The notes under the pieces: model-generated
What the model was told of the DNA's origin: nothing
Database searches by the model: none
The model's input: only the letters and a program-made list of their open reading frames with translations
Assembly (NCBI RefSeq): GCF_003815715.1
Contig: NZ_CP033922.1
Span: 2,510,001 to 2,574,000 of the forward strand
DNA: 64,000 bases
Direction of reading: 5' to 3'
DNA from: Chryseobacterium sp. G0162
GTDB lineage: Bacteria; Bacteroidota; Bacteroidia; Flavobacteriales; Weeksellaceae
In this document: one piece after another, positions 8,907 through 17,544 of the stretch
Layout of the letters: each line of letters begins with the position of its first letter
Numbering within the stretch: position 1 is the first letter of the stretch
Program-made: the position numbers and the translations under genes

Positions 8907-9404
8907 TTAAAAAGCCTGATGATCGGCAGAAGGACCGTAGCTTCCCGGTAAAGGAATGTCATTGATCCTGTAATAAACACCCAATTGTGCTCTGTGATGA
9001 GTAATTTGGTTTAAAGCATGGCGAATGGATTCGTATTTAGACCATTTTGCAAGTTCTTCTCCATTGTTTTTCAGCGCCCAACTTGCTGTAAGATCATTCT
9101 CATTGGCATTTTCCAGGGCTTCTTTTCCTGATTTGAAATTCTGATCAAGCGTTTGAAGAAGATCTTCTCTCGTAGAAAGTTGCTTAGGCTGATAGGCCCC
9201 ACTGGCAAAATCAAGCTCAGATGTGGTAAGCATGGTGTTCGGCCATTCAAAAATTTCAGCAATGTGAGTAGCGAGAGGCAGCATTTTCATACTTTTTTCA
9301 TGAGGGGAAAAGTCATTTTTTTCGTCAGGATAAGCTTCAAAGAATTTTCTGGTGGTTTGGTATTCGGCTTCCAGCTCATTTTTAAATTGTGATAAAGTAT
9401 CCAT
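8907..9404 (-). CDS. DinB-family protein
   Basis: A 165-residue four-helix-bundle protein. It shows the DinB/DUF664-type signature HHRAQLGVYYRINDIPLPG near the C-terminus (His136, His137) and an N-terminal His47 in the helix following KMLPLATH, fitting the metal-binding histidines of the superfamily. DinB-like proteins are often metal-dependent thiol transferases (bacillithiol, glutathione or mycothiol related), though many members have no known reaction. It stands alone, convergent with the preceding barrel gene. The start is the first ATG, and no other is needed. Confidence 0.85.
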   Translation of the reverse strand: MDTLSQFKNELEAEYQTTRKFFEAYPDEKNDFSPHEKSMKMLPLATHIAEIFEWPNTMLTTSELDFASGAYQPKQLSTREDLLQTLDQNFKSGKEALENANENDLTASWALKNNGEELAKWSKYESIRHALNQITHHRAQLGVYYRINDIPLPGSYGPSADHQAF

Positions 9405-9513
9405 AATATTTTGTTTTTGAGAGGATTAAAGTTAAAAATTTTAAGCCTTAAAATGTTTTAAGAGAATCATAATTTTTACATACAAAGAGTTATTGTTTGA
9501 CCAATATTAAATT

Positions 9514-9541
9514 CTACCCTCCATCTTCCTGCTTCCATCTA
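9514..9541. repeat. Degenerate heptad repeat (CCATCTT type)
   Basis: Four consecutive 7-mers: CTACCCT, CCATCTT, CCTGCTT, CCATCTA. The same heptad pattern recurs at 16133, 18996, 19112 and 49860. Confidence 0.6.
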
Positions 9542-9607
9542 AAAAAAAATTGAAAAAAAACTGTAACAAATTCACCAAAGTGATCACTAATTAATAAAAC
9601 TTGAGAA

Positions 9608-10507
9608 ATGAAAAAGCTATTTTCAGTATTTCTTATCACGCTTTTTGCCTTTGCTAATGCTCAGGAAGCTAAAGAAACGGCTAACCGATTCTTTTATGAA
9701 CTTACATTTAAGCCCAAAAAAGACTCTGTAAAGCTAGATAAGCTGATAACGATTTTGGATATTACTCCTAAAAAATCTATTTATCAGGATTATACCATTC
9801 CTTCTCAGGATTCTATTATCAAGCTCGCTGTTGAGGAAATGGAGAAAGCCAAAACATGGAAAGATATTTCTAAACTCATCAGGATGCCTAAGTTTGCCTA
9901 CAAGATTGTGAAAACATATCCGGAAATGAAAGAGCAGTATGTTGATAGAGTAAGCATGAATTTATTTGGATATGATGACCCTGTTAAGTTTACCTGGAAT
10001 ATTCTTCCGGAGAAGCAGAAAATAGGAGAATACAATACTCAAAAAGCGACTACAGAATATGGAGGCAGAAAATGGACTGCATGGTTTAGTTCAGATATTC
10101 CTTTTCAGGATGGCCCCTATAAGTTCTACGGTCTTCCAGGGTTAATCGTTAAGATTGAAGATGACGAGAAAAACTATTCCTGGATGTTAAGCGGGAATAA
10201 GAAGATTGAAAATTATGATGAGTTATCCTATTCAGATAAGATCAATGCGAAATATGGTGTTTCCAACACAGTAACACCTACAACAAAAGAAAAATTTGAC
10301 AAGGCCTATGCTAGCTTTAAGCAGGATCCAATGGCTGAAATCAGACAAAGAGTAACTCCGGAAATGATGAATATGAAAATGCCGGGATCTGATGTAACCA
10401 TCGGTGATGCACTTAAAAGACAAGAAAAAATGACAAAGGATTACTTTAACTCAAATGATAATCCGATTGAAAAAGATCAGGCTTCTTCTGATAAAAAGAA
10501 AAAATAA
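9608..10507 (+). CDS. GLPGLI-family secreted protein
   Basis: A 299-residue protein with a signal peptide (MKKLFSVFLITLFAFANAQ) and the defining motif in YKFYGLPGLIVKIED (about residues 173-187). GLPGLI proteins are restricted to Bacteroidota, are exported, and are typically encoded next to TonB-receptor-like barrel proteins; their function is unknown. The basic C-terminal tail (SSDKKKK) is polar and disordered. No clear -7 box is seen; the gene is followed by a terminator that separates it from the feo operon. Confidence 0.9.
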   Translation: MKKLFSVFLITLFAFANAQEAKETANRFFYELTFKPKKDSVKLDKLITILDITPKKSIYQDYTIPSQDSIIKLAVEEMEKAKTWKDISKLIRMPKFAYKIVKTYPEMKEQYVDRVSMNLFGYDDPVKFTWNILPEKQKIGEYNTQKATTEYGGRKWTAWFSSDIPFQDGPYKFYGLPGLIVKIEDDEKNYSWMLSGNKKIENYDELSYSDKINAKYGVSNTVTPTTKEKFDKAYASFKQDPMAEIRQRVTPEMMNMKMPGSDVTIGDALKRQEKMTKDYFNSNDNPIEKDQASSDKKKK

Positions 10508-10535
10508 GCATTCATATCAACTAAATTATATTCCG

Positions 10536-10576
10536 AATCAACCCAGGTGCAGTAATGTATTTGGGTTGATTTTTTT
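10536..10576 (+). terminator. Intrinsic terminator after the GLPGLI gene
   Basis: A perfect 10-bp stem (AATCAACCCA / TGGGTTGATT) with a 16-nt loop, followed by a T-tract. Confidence 0.85.
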
Positions 10577-10586
10577 ATAGGCTAAA

Positions 10587-10613
10587 CGTTATTTAGATTA
10601 AATTTAAATAGCG
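10587..10613. promoter_or_regulatory. Palindromic operator of the feo operon
   Basis: A 13-1-13 inverted repeat, CGTTATTTAGATT-A-AATTTAAATAGCG, with 11 of 13 positions symmetric. It directly abuts the -7 box of feoA on the upstream side, where a bound repressor would block RNA polymerase. An iron-responsive regulator (Fur or DtxR/IdeR type) is the natural candidate, but the sequence does not identify it. Confidence 0.65.
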
Positions 10614-10621
10614 TATATTTG
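10614..10621 (+). promoter_or_regulatory. -7 box TATATTTG of feoA
   Basis: A perfect TAnnTTTG match, 20 bp before the TTG start codon of feoA. Confidence 0.8.
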
Positions 10622-10641
10622 CACTACAAAAAAATAGGGCT

Positions 10642-10896
10642 TTGAAAGAGAAAGATTTACATAAATTAAGTGGATTTCCTAAAAACAAAATGGGAAAGAT
10701 ATTGGGATATGATAATGACCATCTGAAAATGCCCAATAAAATCATTGAAATGGGACTTCTACCGGAGACCGTTTTCAGGATTTTGTACCAGGCTCCATTC
10801 AATGGACCGATGTATGTGGAGTTTGGAGCAGAGAAAAGCCGGATTGCTCTTCGTGAGGAAGAAGGAGATTATATCATTGTTGAAGAATTGAATTAA
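10642..10896 (+). CDS. feoA: FeoA-family protein (SH3-like, iron(II) uptake)
   Basis: An 84-residue protein in one SH3-like domain: KNKMGKILGYDNDHLKM near the start, IIEMGLLPETVFRILYQAP in the middle (the 'LxxMGlxpG' FeoA signature) and IALREEEGDYIIVEEL at the end. FeoA is a cytosolic partner thought to modulate the GTPase transporter FeoB. The gene starts with TTG; no ATG lies between the -7 box and this codon that would keep the conserved N-terminus. Its stop codon overlaps the feoB start (TAATG), so the two are translationally coupled. The palindrome immediately upstream suggests iron repression. Confidence 0.92.
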   Translation: MKEKDLHKLSGFPKNKMGKILGYDNDHLKMPNKIIEMGLLPETVFRILYQAPFNGPMYVEFGAEKSRIALREEEGDYIIVEELN

Positions 10897-12929
10897 TGCA
10901 GGCAAACAAGAAAAAACAGATACTTTTAGTTGGGAATCCTAATGTAGGAAAGTCAACGGTTTTTAATGCACTTTGTAACAAAAAGCAGAAAACCGGAAAC
11001 TATGCGGGTGTTACCGTTGCAAGCCATTCGGGAAACTATACGCATAAAAACGAAGACGTTGAAGTCATTGACCTTCCAGGTTCTTACAGCGTTTATCCAA
11101 GTTCAGAAGATGAGGCTATTTTCTCAAAATACCTTCGTGATGAGCAGAAAAATTACGCAGGAGTTGTTTATATTCTTGAAGCCCTAAGTTTAAAAAGAGG
11201 TCTGCTTCTATTCCAGCAAATTCAGGATCTTGGGATCCCGATGATTCTGATCGTTAATCAGATTGATCAGGCAGAGAGAAGAGGCATCACCATAGATATT
11301 CAGAAATTTTCTGAAGCATTAGGAATTAAGATCATTCAAACCAATGCCAAGGAGCAGATCGGGATTGATGAAGTGAGAGAAGCCGTTTATAATAACGAGT
11401 TTGTAAAAACAGAAAATGCCTCATTTGAAATACCTGGTGAACACAAAGAGTTCATCCAGAAATTGGTATCTGGTAAAGGCTTTGATAATGAATATAAAGC
11501 CTGGATGAGCCTTTCATTGGGAACAGATCTTGATAAACTAGAATCTGTAATGGATCAGATTAATGATTCTCAGTCTAAAAGTTTGGTTCCGAAAAGATTA
11601 CAGGTTCAGGAGACCGTTAGAAGATATCAGAACGTAGATAAAATATTAGAGAACGTAATTTCAAAGCAACCGCAGTTCAAAGAATTGCTAACAGAAAAAC
11701 TGGATAAAGTTTTAGTTCATAAATTCTGGGGATATGTGGTTTTCTTATTAATCTTATTGGTCATCTTCCAAAGTGTTTTCTTTCTGGCAGAATATCCAAT
11801 GAACTGGATCGAAGAATTTTTCTCATGGCTCTCAGCCTTTACAAATGAACATCTTCCGGAAGGACCTATTAATTCACTAATCTCCAATGGAATTGTTCCG
11901 GGAATCGGAGGAATTGTAGTGTTTGCTCCACAGATTGGTATTTTACTGTACTTCCTTTATTTGTTAGAGGACTCAGGATATATGGCAAGAGTTGTCTTCC
12001 TGATGGATAGACTGTTGCGTCCTTTTGGATTGAACGGGAAAAGTATCGTTCCCCTTGTTTCAGGAACAGCCTGTGCGATTCCGGCAGTCATTTCAACAAG
12101 AAACATTGAGAACGTTAAAGAAAGATTGCTCACCATATTGGTAACACCGTTTATGACGTGCTCGGCAAGACTTCCGGTATATAGTATCATTATAGGACTG
12201 ATCATTTCAGAAGGATCATTTTTAGGAATAAAGTATAAAGCTTTGGTTCTAATGGGAATGTACCTGTTAGGATTCTTAGTTGCATTATTCTCTGCAGCAA
12301 TTCTTAAGAGATTTATTAAAGATAAAGGAAAAACCTATTTGGTAATGGATCTTCCTGCCTATAAAAAACCGCTTTTTGGATATGATCTTAAAATGGTTTT
12401 AGGTAAAGTATGGGATTTCATCACCGGAGCCGGAAAAATAATCTTCATTGTAAGTATTATTATCTGGGTGTTAAGCTATTTTGGACCTAAACAACAACCC
12501 AATGAGATGGTTGCTTCAAACGTTCATTTAGACCATTCTTATCTGGCCAAAATGGGTAAAAGTATAGAACCGTTAATCGTTCCGTTGGGATACGACTGGA
12601 AAATGGGAGTAGGGATACTAACCAGTTTTGTAGCAAGAGAAGTCTTCGTAGGGACTATGTCAACGTTGTATAGCCTTGAAGATGATGCTCCGGAAGTAAA
12701 AGTTATTGATAAAATGAGAAGAGATGTAAAGCCTAATGGAGAAAAAGTCTTCAGCTTTGCGACCGGAATTTCCGTTCTTCTGTTCTACGCGTTTGCAATG
12801 CAGTGTGTGTCTACACTTGCAGTAGTCTATAGAGAAACCAAAAGCTGGAAATGGACAGGCTTTCAGGTAGCTATGATGACAGGTTTGGCATATTTTGTGT
12901 CGATGATAGTATATCAAATTTTAAAGTAA
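10896..12929 (+). CDS. feoB: Ferrous iron transport protein B
   Basis: A 677-residue protein with an N-terminal G domain and a C-terminal membrane domain. GTPase motifs: G1 GNPNVGKS (13-20), G3 DLPG (59-62), G4 NQID (121-124). Later segments include two 'gate' repeats with conserved Cys (LVSGTACAIPAVIST and TPFMTCSARLPVY) and many transmembrane helices from about residue 280 to the end. FeoB imports Fe(II) across the inner membrane. The ATG overlaps the feoA stop by one base, and its own stop overlaps the start of the next small gene in the same TAATG fashion, making a tightly coupled three-gene operon. Confidence 0.97.
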   Translation: MQANKKKQILLVGNPNVGKSTVFNALCNKKQKTGNYAGVTVASHSGNYTHKNEDVEVIDLPGSYSVYPSSEDEAIFSKYLRDEQKNYAGVVYILEALSLKRGLLLFQQIQDLGIPMILIVNQIDQAERRGITIDIQKFSEALGIKIIQTNAKEQIGIDEVREAVYNNEFVKTENASFEIPGEHKEFIQKLVSGKGFDNEYKAWMSLSLGTDLDKLESVMDQINDSQSKSLVPKRLQVQETVRRYQNVDKILENVISKQPQFKELLTEKLDKVLVHKFWGYVVFLLILLVIFQSVFFLAEYPMNWIEEFFSWLSAFTNEHLPEGPINSLISNGIVPGIGGIVVFAPQIGILLYFLYLLEDSGYMARVVFLMDRLLRPFGLNGKSIVPLVSGTACAIPAVISTRNIENVKERLLTILVTPFMTCSARLPVYSIIIGLIISEGSFLGIKYKALVLMGMYLLGFLVALFSAAILKRFIKDKGKTYLVMDLPAYKKPLFGYDLKMVLGKVWDFITGAGKIIFIVSIIIWVLSYFGPKQQPNEMVASNVHLDHSYLAKMGKSIEPLIVPLGYDWKMGVGILTSFVAREVFVGTMSTLYSLEDDAPEVKVIDKMRRDVKPNGEKVFSFATGISVLLFYAFAMQCVSTLAVVYRETKSWKWTGFQVAMMTGLAYFVSMIVYQILK

Positions 12930-13081
12930 TGGATTCTTCATTAATTTTTCAATACATACTGATTGCGTTAATAGTAGCATTTGCCTGCTATTCTTTATTC
13001 AAGGTACTTAAAAAGAATTTTGCACCCAATAAGTTCAGTTCCAAAAGATCAGGCTGCGATAAAGATTGTGGCTGTTCATAG
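12929..13081 (+). CDS. FeoB-associated Cys-rich membrane peptide
   Basis: A 50-residue peptide starting at the ATG that overlaps the feoB stop codon (TAATG). It has one membrane helix (about residues 5-25) and a cysteine-rich tail, SGCDKDCGCS, with a lysine-rich linker between. Small proteins of this form are known downstream of feoB in many bacteria, where they may replace FeoC or handle iron at the membrane; their mechanism is not settled. The longer frame that starts at 12851 inside feoB is not needed. It is the last gene of the feo operon. Confidence 0.88.
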   Translation: MDSSLIFQYILIALIVAFACYSLFKVLKKNFAPNKFSSKRSGCDKDCGCS

Positions 13082-13178
13082 ATTCATCAAAAATATTATA
13101 AAACATTTTCTTCTTTTGTTTGAATTAATGTATCTTTCCATGGTAATCTTAACAGCAGTTTTTTTAAAAAAATAGTTC

Positions 13179-14105
13179 ATGAAAACCATAATTATATTTG
13201 TCTCCACTTTTTTTGTCTCCATTCTATTTGGGCAGGAAAAAAAATGCTATAATGACTCTTGGAAGCAAGTAAAGTGTTCTGAAGAATATAGTTTTTATAG
13301 AGTAATTCAGACTGAAAGAATAACTAACGGACCTTATACAGTAAAAGACTATTATCATGACGGAACTCTGCAAATGGAGGGATCATATTCTGATAACCTT
13401 TATCTTCATAAAGAGGGGGAATTCAAATATTACTATGAAAATGGTAAAACTTCTTTAGTTGAAAATTATACAAACAATAAACCTGTCGGAGAATTTAAAA
13501 AATGGTATCCTAACGGACAATTAAAATGGGAAGGAAGATATACGGATACAGATGGTAATTCGGAATATATCAATTTTTGGAAAGAAGACGGAATACAGGC
13601 AGTAAAAGAAGGAAATGGGTTCTTTTTCTCAAAAAATGATGATGGTTCTTTTATTGAAGGAAATCTTAAAGAAGGAAAGGAAGATGGCTTATGGAAAGGG
13701 TATATGAAAGAACTAGACATTACTTATGAAGACAGATATAGTAATGGAGTGTTTGTGGAGGGGATAAGTCAACACGCAGGAAAAAAATACACCTACACAA
13801 AAATTCAGGAAATCGCTTATCCCCAAAATGGAAATAGTGATCTGAGAAATTTTGTAGCAAATAATTTTAGATTTCCTAATAAAATTCTAAGAGAAAATTA
13901 TTCAAGTGCGATAGTTATGATTATAACAATAGATGAGTCCGGAAACATTTTTGATGTGTTAACAGAAAATATTGTTGATGAGAAAGTGAAAGAAAGACTT
14001 ATTAATATTGTAAAAAAATACCCAGGGAAATTCATCCTTCCCAAAGTAAGAGGTGTTCCGAACAAACAAAAATTAAGATTATCAGTAATATTATCTGTAG
14101 ATTAG
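13179..14105 (+). CDS. Exported YwqK/MORN-repeat protein with TonB-C-like tail
   Basis: A 308-residue protein. After a signal peptide (MKTIIIFVSTFFVSILFGQ) come several MORN/YwqK-type repeats of the form G-x-F-K-x-Y-Y-x-N-G-K (for example GEFKYYYENGK and GEFKKWYPNGQLKWEGRY) between residues 45 and 200. The last 95 residues (FVANNFRFPNK to LRLSVILSVD) resemble a TonB C-terminal domain: beta strand, 'IDESGNI' hairpin, helix, then 'PG.FILP...G.P' strand. Such hybrid proteins are common in Chryseobacterium and may bind envelope partners, but no function is known. It begins 97 bp after the feo operon. Confidence 0.75.
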   Translation: MKTIIIFVSTFFVSILFGQEKKCYNDSWKQVKCSEEYSFYRVIQTERITNGPYTVKDYYHDGTLQMEGSYSDNLYLHKEGEFKYYYENGKTSLVENYTNNKPVGEFKKWYPNGQLKWEGRYTDTDGNSEYINFWKEDGIQAVKEGNGFFFSKNDDGSFIEGNLKEGKEDGLWKGYMKELDITYEDRYSNGVFVEGISQHAGKKYTYTKIQEIAYPQNGNSDLRNFVANNFRFPNKILRENYSSAIVMIITIDESGNIFDVLTENIVDEKVKERLINIVKKYPGKFILPKVRGVPNKQKLRLSVILSVD

Positions 14106-14125
14106 AAAATAAACAATAAAATAGA

Positions 14126-15508
14126 ATGTCGTTAATAAAATCTATTTCGGGAATTCGCGGAACCATAGGAGGGAAAGTAAATGATAACTTAACACCTCTT
14201 GATGTAGTAAAATTCGCTTCCGCATTCGGAACATGGCTTCAGAATAATAAAAATAAAAAAGATTTAACCCTTATCATCGGAAGAGATGCCAGAATCTCAG
14301 GACAGATGGTTTCTTCCCTGGTTACTGCAACATTACAGGGATTAGGAATCAACGTGGTTGATCTGGGTCTTTCTACAACGCCTACCGTTGAAGTAATGGT
14401 TCCTGAGCTAAATGCAGATGGAGGAATTATCCTTACCGCATCTCACAACCCAAAACAATGGAACGCTCTTAAATTGTTAAACGAAAAAGGAGAATTCATC
14501 AGTGGTGAAAATGGAGCAGAGGTTCTTGCTTTAGCAGAAAGTGAAGAATTCAATTATGCAGAAGTAGACGATTTGGGTAAATACGAAACAAGAGATGATG
14601 CTTTTGACATTCATATTAAGCAGATCCTTGATTTGCCAATGGTAGACGTTGAAGCAATCAAAGCTAAAAACTTTAAAGTAGTATTAGATGCTGTAAACTC
14701 TACAGGAGGAATTGCCATCCCAATGTTATTAGACAAATTAGGTTGTGAAACCATTAAACTATATTGCGAACCAACAGGCCATTTTCCACACAATCCTGAA
14801 CCGTTAAAAGAACATTTAGGGGACATCTGTGAATTGGTTAAAAAAGAAAATGCAGATCTTGGAGTAGTAGTAGATCCGGATGTAGACAGATTAGCTTTAA
14901 TTGATGAAAAAGGAGAAATGTTCGGTGAAGAATATACCTTGGTAGCCGTTGCAGATTATCTTTTAAAACATAAAAACGGAGCAGCAATTTCCAACCTTTC
15001 TTCAAGCCGTGCTTTGAGAGACGTTGCGCATACTCACAATTCAGAATATTTCGCAAGTGCTGTAGGAGAGGTAAATGTAGTCACTTTAATGAAAGAAAAA
15101 AATGCAGTAATTGGTGGAGAAGGAAATGGAGGAATTATCTATCCTGAACTTCACTACGGAAGAGATTCTTTAGTAGGTGTAGCCTTATTCCTGACTCATT
15201 TGGCAAAAGAAAATAAAACCGTTTCCGAACTAAGAGCTGGATATCCAAGCTATTTCATGGGGAAAAAGAAAATTGAACTGACTCCGGAAATTGATGTAGA
15301 TGCTATCCTAAGTAAAATGGAGAAAGAATATGAGAACGAAGAAGTTTCTACCGTTGATGGCGTTAAAATAGACTTTGAAAACAATTGGGTACACCTTAGA
15401 AAATCCAATACAGAGCCAATCATCAGAATTTATACTGAGGCTAAATCTCAGGAAGAAGCTGATAAATTGGGAGATGATATCATCGCTAAGATTAAAAGTT
15501 TAATTTAA
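14126..15508 (+). CDS. glmM: Phosphoglucosamine mutase
   Basis: A 460-residue alpha-D-phosphohexomutase with the four family domains. The phospho-serine loop is TASHNPKQWN (Ser106), the metal-binding loop is DPDVDR (Asp250, Asp252, Asp254), the sugar-specificity loop is GEGNGGIIYP, and the phosphate-binding loop RKSNTEPIIRIY lies in the C-terminal domain. GlmM converts glucosamine-6-phosphate to glucosamine-1-phosphate for UDP-GlcNAc synthesis; a phosphomannomutase activity is possible in this subgroup, so the symbol is by best fit. It begins 20 bp after the previous gene and ends at a clear terminator. Confidence 0.88.
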   Translation: MSLIKSISGIRGTIGGKVNDNLTPLDVVKFASAFGTWLQNNKNKKDLTLIIGRDARISGQMVSSLVTATLQGLGINVVDLGLSTTPTVEVMVPELNADGGIILTASHNPKQWNALKLLNEKGEFISGENGAEVLALAESEEFNYAEVDDLGKYETRDDAFDIHIKQILDLPMVDVEAIKAKNFKVVLDAVNSTGGIAIPMLLDKLGCETIKLYCEPTGHFPHNPEPLKEHLGDICELVKKENADLGVVVDPDVDRLALIDEKGEMFGEEYTLVAVADYLLKHKNGAAISNLSSSRALRDVAHTHNSEYFASAVGEVNVVTLMKEKNAVIGGEGNGGIIYPELHYGRDSLVGVALFLTHLAKENKTVSELRAGYPSYFMGKKKIELTPEIDVDAILSKMEKEYENEEVSTVDGVKIDFENNWVHLRKSNTEPIIRIYTEAKSQEEADKLGDDIIAKIKSLI

Positions 15509-15516
15509 ATAAACAT

Positions 15517-15545
15517 AAGAACGGACTTGCTCCGTTCTTTTTTTA
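15517..15545 (+). terminator. Intrinsic terminator after glmM
   Basis: A perfect 9-bp stem (AAGAACGGA / TCCGTTCTT) with loop CTTGC and a T-tract. Confidence 0.9.
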
Positions 15546-15552
15546 TCCCCGA

Positions 15553-16134
15553 ATGTTTGAACATATCAAAAACAAATTTCCCTTTCCGAAAGAAAAATGG
15601 AGAAAATTTTTAGGCAACTTCGAGCGGATGGAAGTTCCTGCTAAAACCGTACTTTTAAATGAAGGTGATGTTTCAAATAATGCCTTCTATCTGGAAAAAG
15701 GAATTGTAAGAGCTTGGTATAATAACGACGGTAAAGATGTTACCTTTCAGTTTTTCCTGGAAAATACCATGTTCTCTTCCCTGGAAAGTTTTAAAAAAGG
15801 TCTTCCGAGCATGGTCTCCTTTGAAACAGTGGAACCCTGTATTTTGTATAAAATTAAAAAACCTGATGTAGAAGCATTTCTTGAAGAAGCTTACGAAACT
15901 CCTGAACTTAGAAACCTATTGATGGATGCCCTTTTTGAAAGAATCTTCGATTATATGAAACATTTCTTTTCATTTATAAAAGACACTCCACAGCAACGGT
16001 ATATTCATCTTGCTCAGCAAAAGCCGGAGATCATCAAAAGAGTCCCCCAGCATTATATTGCTTCTTATTTAGGGATTACCACGGTGCATCTCAGTAGGAT
16101 AAAGAGTAAAATATTGAAAGAGAAGAGTTCTTAG
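15553..16134 (+). CDS. Crp/Fnr-family transcriptional regulator
   Basis: A 193-residue protein with an N-terminal cyclic-nucleotide-binding-like beta barrel (about 20-120, including LLNEGDVSNNAFYLEKGIVR) and a short C-terminal helix-turn-helix (QHYIASYLGITTVHLSRIK). This layout is typical of the many small Crp-like regulators of Flavobacteriia; the residues that would bind cAMP phosphate are not evident, so the ligand is unknown. The gene starts only 8 bp after the glmM terminator, so its promoter probably lies inside the end of glmM. The MDR-type reductase 230 bp downstream may be its target, which is an inference from position. Confidence 0.88.
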   Translation: MFEHIKNKFPFPKEKWRKFLGNFERMEVPAKTVLLNEGDVSNNAFYLEKGIVRAWYNNDGKDVTFQFFLENTMFSSLESFKKGLPSMVSFETVEPCILYKIKKPDVEAFLEEAYETPELRNLLMDALFERIFDYMKHFFSFIKDTPQQRYIHLAQQKPEIIKRVPQHYIASYLGITTVHLSRIKSKILKEKSS

Positions 16135-16162
16135 GCAGGAAGACGGGTTTTGGAGCAGGAGG
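16133..16162. repeat. Degenerate heptad repeat, reverse orientation
   Basis: Reads as AGGCAGG, AAGACGG, GTTTTGG, AGCAGGA, i.e. 7-mers ending mostly in GG, resembling the reverse complement of the CCAGCTT heptads. It is weak compared with the other copies. Confidence 0.35.
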
Positions 16163-16338
16163 TTTTTCGCAGGCCATGTAGAAATGAAGGCTATGCTTAC
16201 CTTGTTTGCTAAGTTGCCCTAACATTCAAAAAATAAAAAAACATAGTAAAAACACTTGCGAACTCAGCCTTCCGCTTTCATTTTCCTATGTTTCCTCAAC
16301 TGATAACAAATGTTATCGCTTCCTCATTTTCCCCTTCA

Positions 16339-16346
16339 TAATTTTG
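16339..16346 (+). promoter_or_regulatory. -7 box TAATTTTG of the oxidoreductase gene
   Basis: A TAnnTTTG match, 17 bp before the ATG at 16364. Confidence 0.65.
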
Positions 16347-16363
16347 TATAAAAATGTAAAACA

Positions 16364-17335
16364 ATGAAAGCAGCGATAGTATTTGAAAAAGGAAGTATCC
16401 CTCAATATGCAGATTGTCCTGAGCCGGAAATAACAAATGAAAACGAAGTATTAGTAACGGTAAAGGCAGCATCCATTAAAAACCTTGATAAAGCAAGAGC
16501 TAGCGGGAAACATTATTCTACGGAAAGCGAAGTCCATAAACCAACAATTGTAGGTTCAGACGGAGTGGGGTATCTTGAAAACGGTTCAAAAGTCTATTTT
16601 TTCAGTAAAAAGGGAACCGTTGCAGAAAAAGCAGTTGCTAATCCCAACATGATGGTGGCTATTCCTGAAGGATTAGACTTTTCCATAGCAGCAGCACTTC
16701 CCAATGCGGTAATGGGATCAGCAATGGCATTAAAGTTCAAAGCCGGTATACAGCCTGGAAACGTTGTGCTGGTGAATGGAGCAACAGGAATTACAGGCAG
16801 AATAGCCGTTCAGATTGCAAAGGTGTATGGCGCAAAAAAAATTATTGTTACCGGACGAAACGAAGAATCTCTAAAGGCACTTCGTGAATTGGGAGCAGAT
16901 GAGGTTGTTTCCTTACAGTTAAGTGACGAAGATTTTAAAACGAGAATAAAAGAAATTCATAATGAAAGTCCTATCGATATTGTTATCGATTATATCTGGG
17001 GACATTCTGTAGAAATGATTTTATCAGCGTTTAAAGGAGATGGAACATTTTCTCATACAACGAAACTGGTTACTATTGGTGGAATGAGCGGTGATACGAT
17101 TCAATTGTCCTCACAGATTCTCAGAGCAACAGATATCCGGATTTCTGGATCAGGATTGGGAAGTTGGACAAAAGAAGAATCAGCACTTTTATTTTCAGAA
17201 ATTATTCCCGAAATGTTTAAAGCAGCTGTGGAAGGAAAAATTAAAATAGAAACTGAAGAGGTTGATATAAAAAATATCGAAACGGTATGGAATGCTGAGG
17301 TACAAACCGGAAAAAGGCTTGTAGTAAGAATTTAA
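16364..17335 (+). CDS. Quinone-oxidoreductase-like MDR family dehydrogenase
   Basis: A 323-residue medium-chain dehydrogenase/reductase. The N-terminal GroES-like domain lacks the zinc-binding Cys/His pattern, so it belongs to the zinc-free quinone reductase/enoyl reductase side of the family. The NAD(P)-binding fold is clear: VLVNGATGITGRIAVQIAKV (about 137-156) followed by IIVTGRN and LGADEVV. It probably reduces quinones or reactive carbonyls using NADPH. A TAATTTTG box 17 bp upstream supports the start. The upstream Crp-like regulator may control it. Confidence 0.87.
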   Translation: MKAAIVFEKGSIPQYADCPEPEITNENEVLVTVKAASIKNLDKARASGKHYSTESEVHKPTIVGSDGVGYLENGSKVYFFSKKGTVAEKAVANPNMMVAIPEGLDFSIAAALPNAVMGSAMALKFKAGIQPGNVVLVNGATGITGRIAVQIAKVYGAKKIIVTGRNEESLKALRELGADEVVSLQLSDEDFKTRIKEIHNESPIDIVIDYIWGHSVEMILSAFKGDGTFSHTTKLVTIGGMSGDTIQLSSQILRATDIRISGSGLGSWTKEESALLFSEIIPEMFKAAVEGKIKIETEEVDIKNIETVWNAEVQTGKRLVVRI

Positions 17336-17544
17336 CCCCAATTTCCATTTTTTTATCCACAATCCTTTTATTGGTTTTCTTTTTTTACTATTTTTATAAT
17401 AGAAATTTATGAAATGGAAAATTCAAAAAAAAGTTGCAACTTTGCATAAATATTTGAATATCAGTTTCAGATATATTATTAATTAATAAAGTTTGCCGAG
17501 GTCTGTAAGTAAATTCAGGCATTGGGCCGACAAAGAGGACACTA

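Noticed and set aside
12851..13081. Longer version of the Cys-rich peptide starting inside feoB
   Set aside because: The ATG overlapping the feoB stop gives the known small protein; the extra 26 residues are feoB sequence in another frame.
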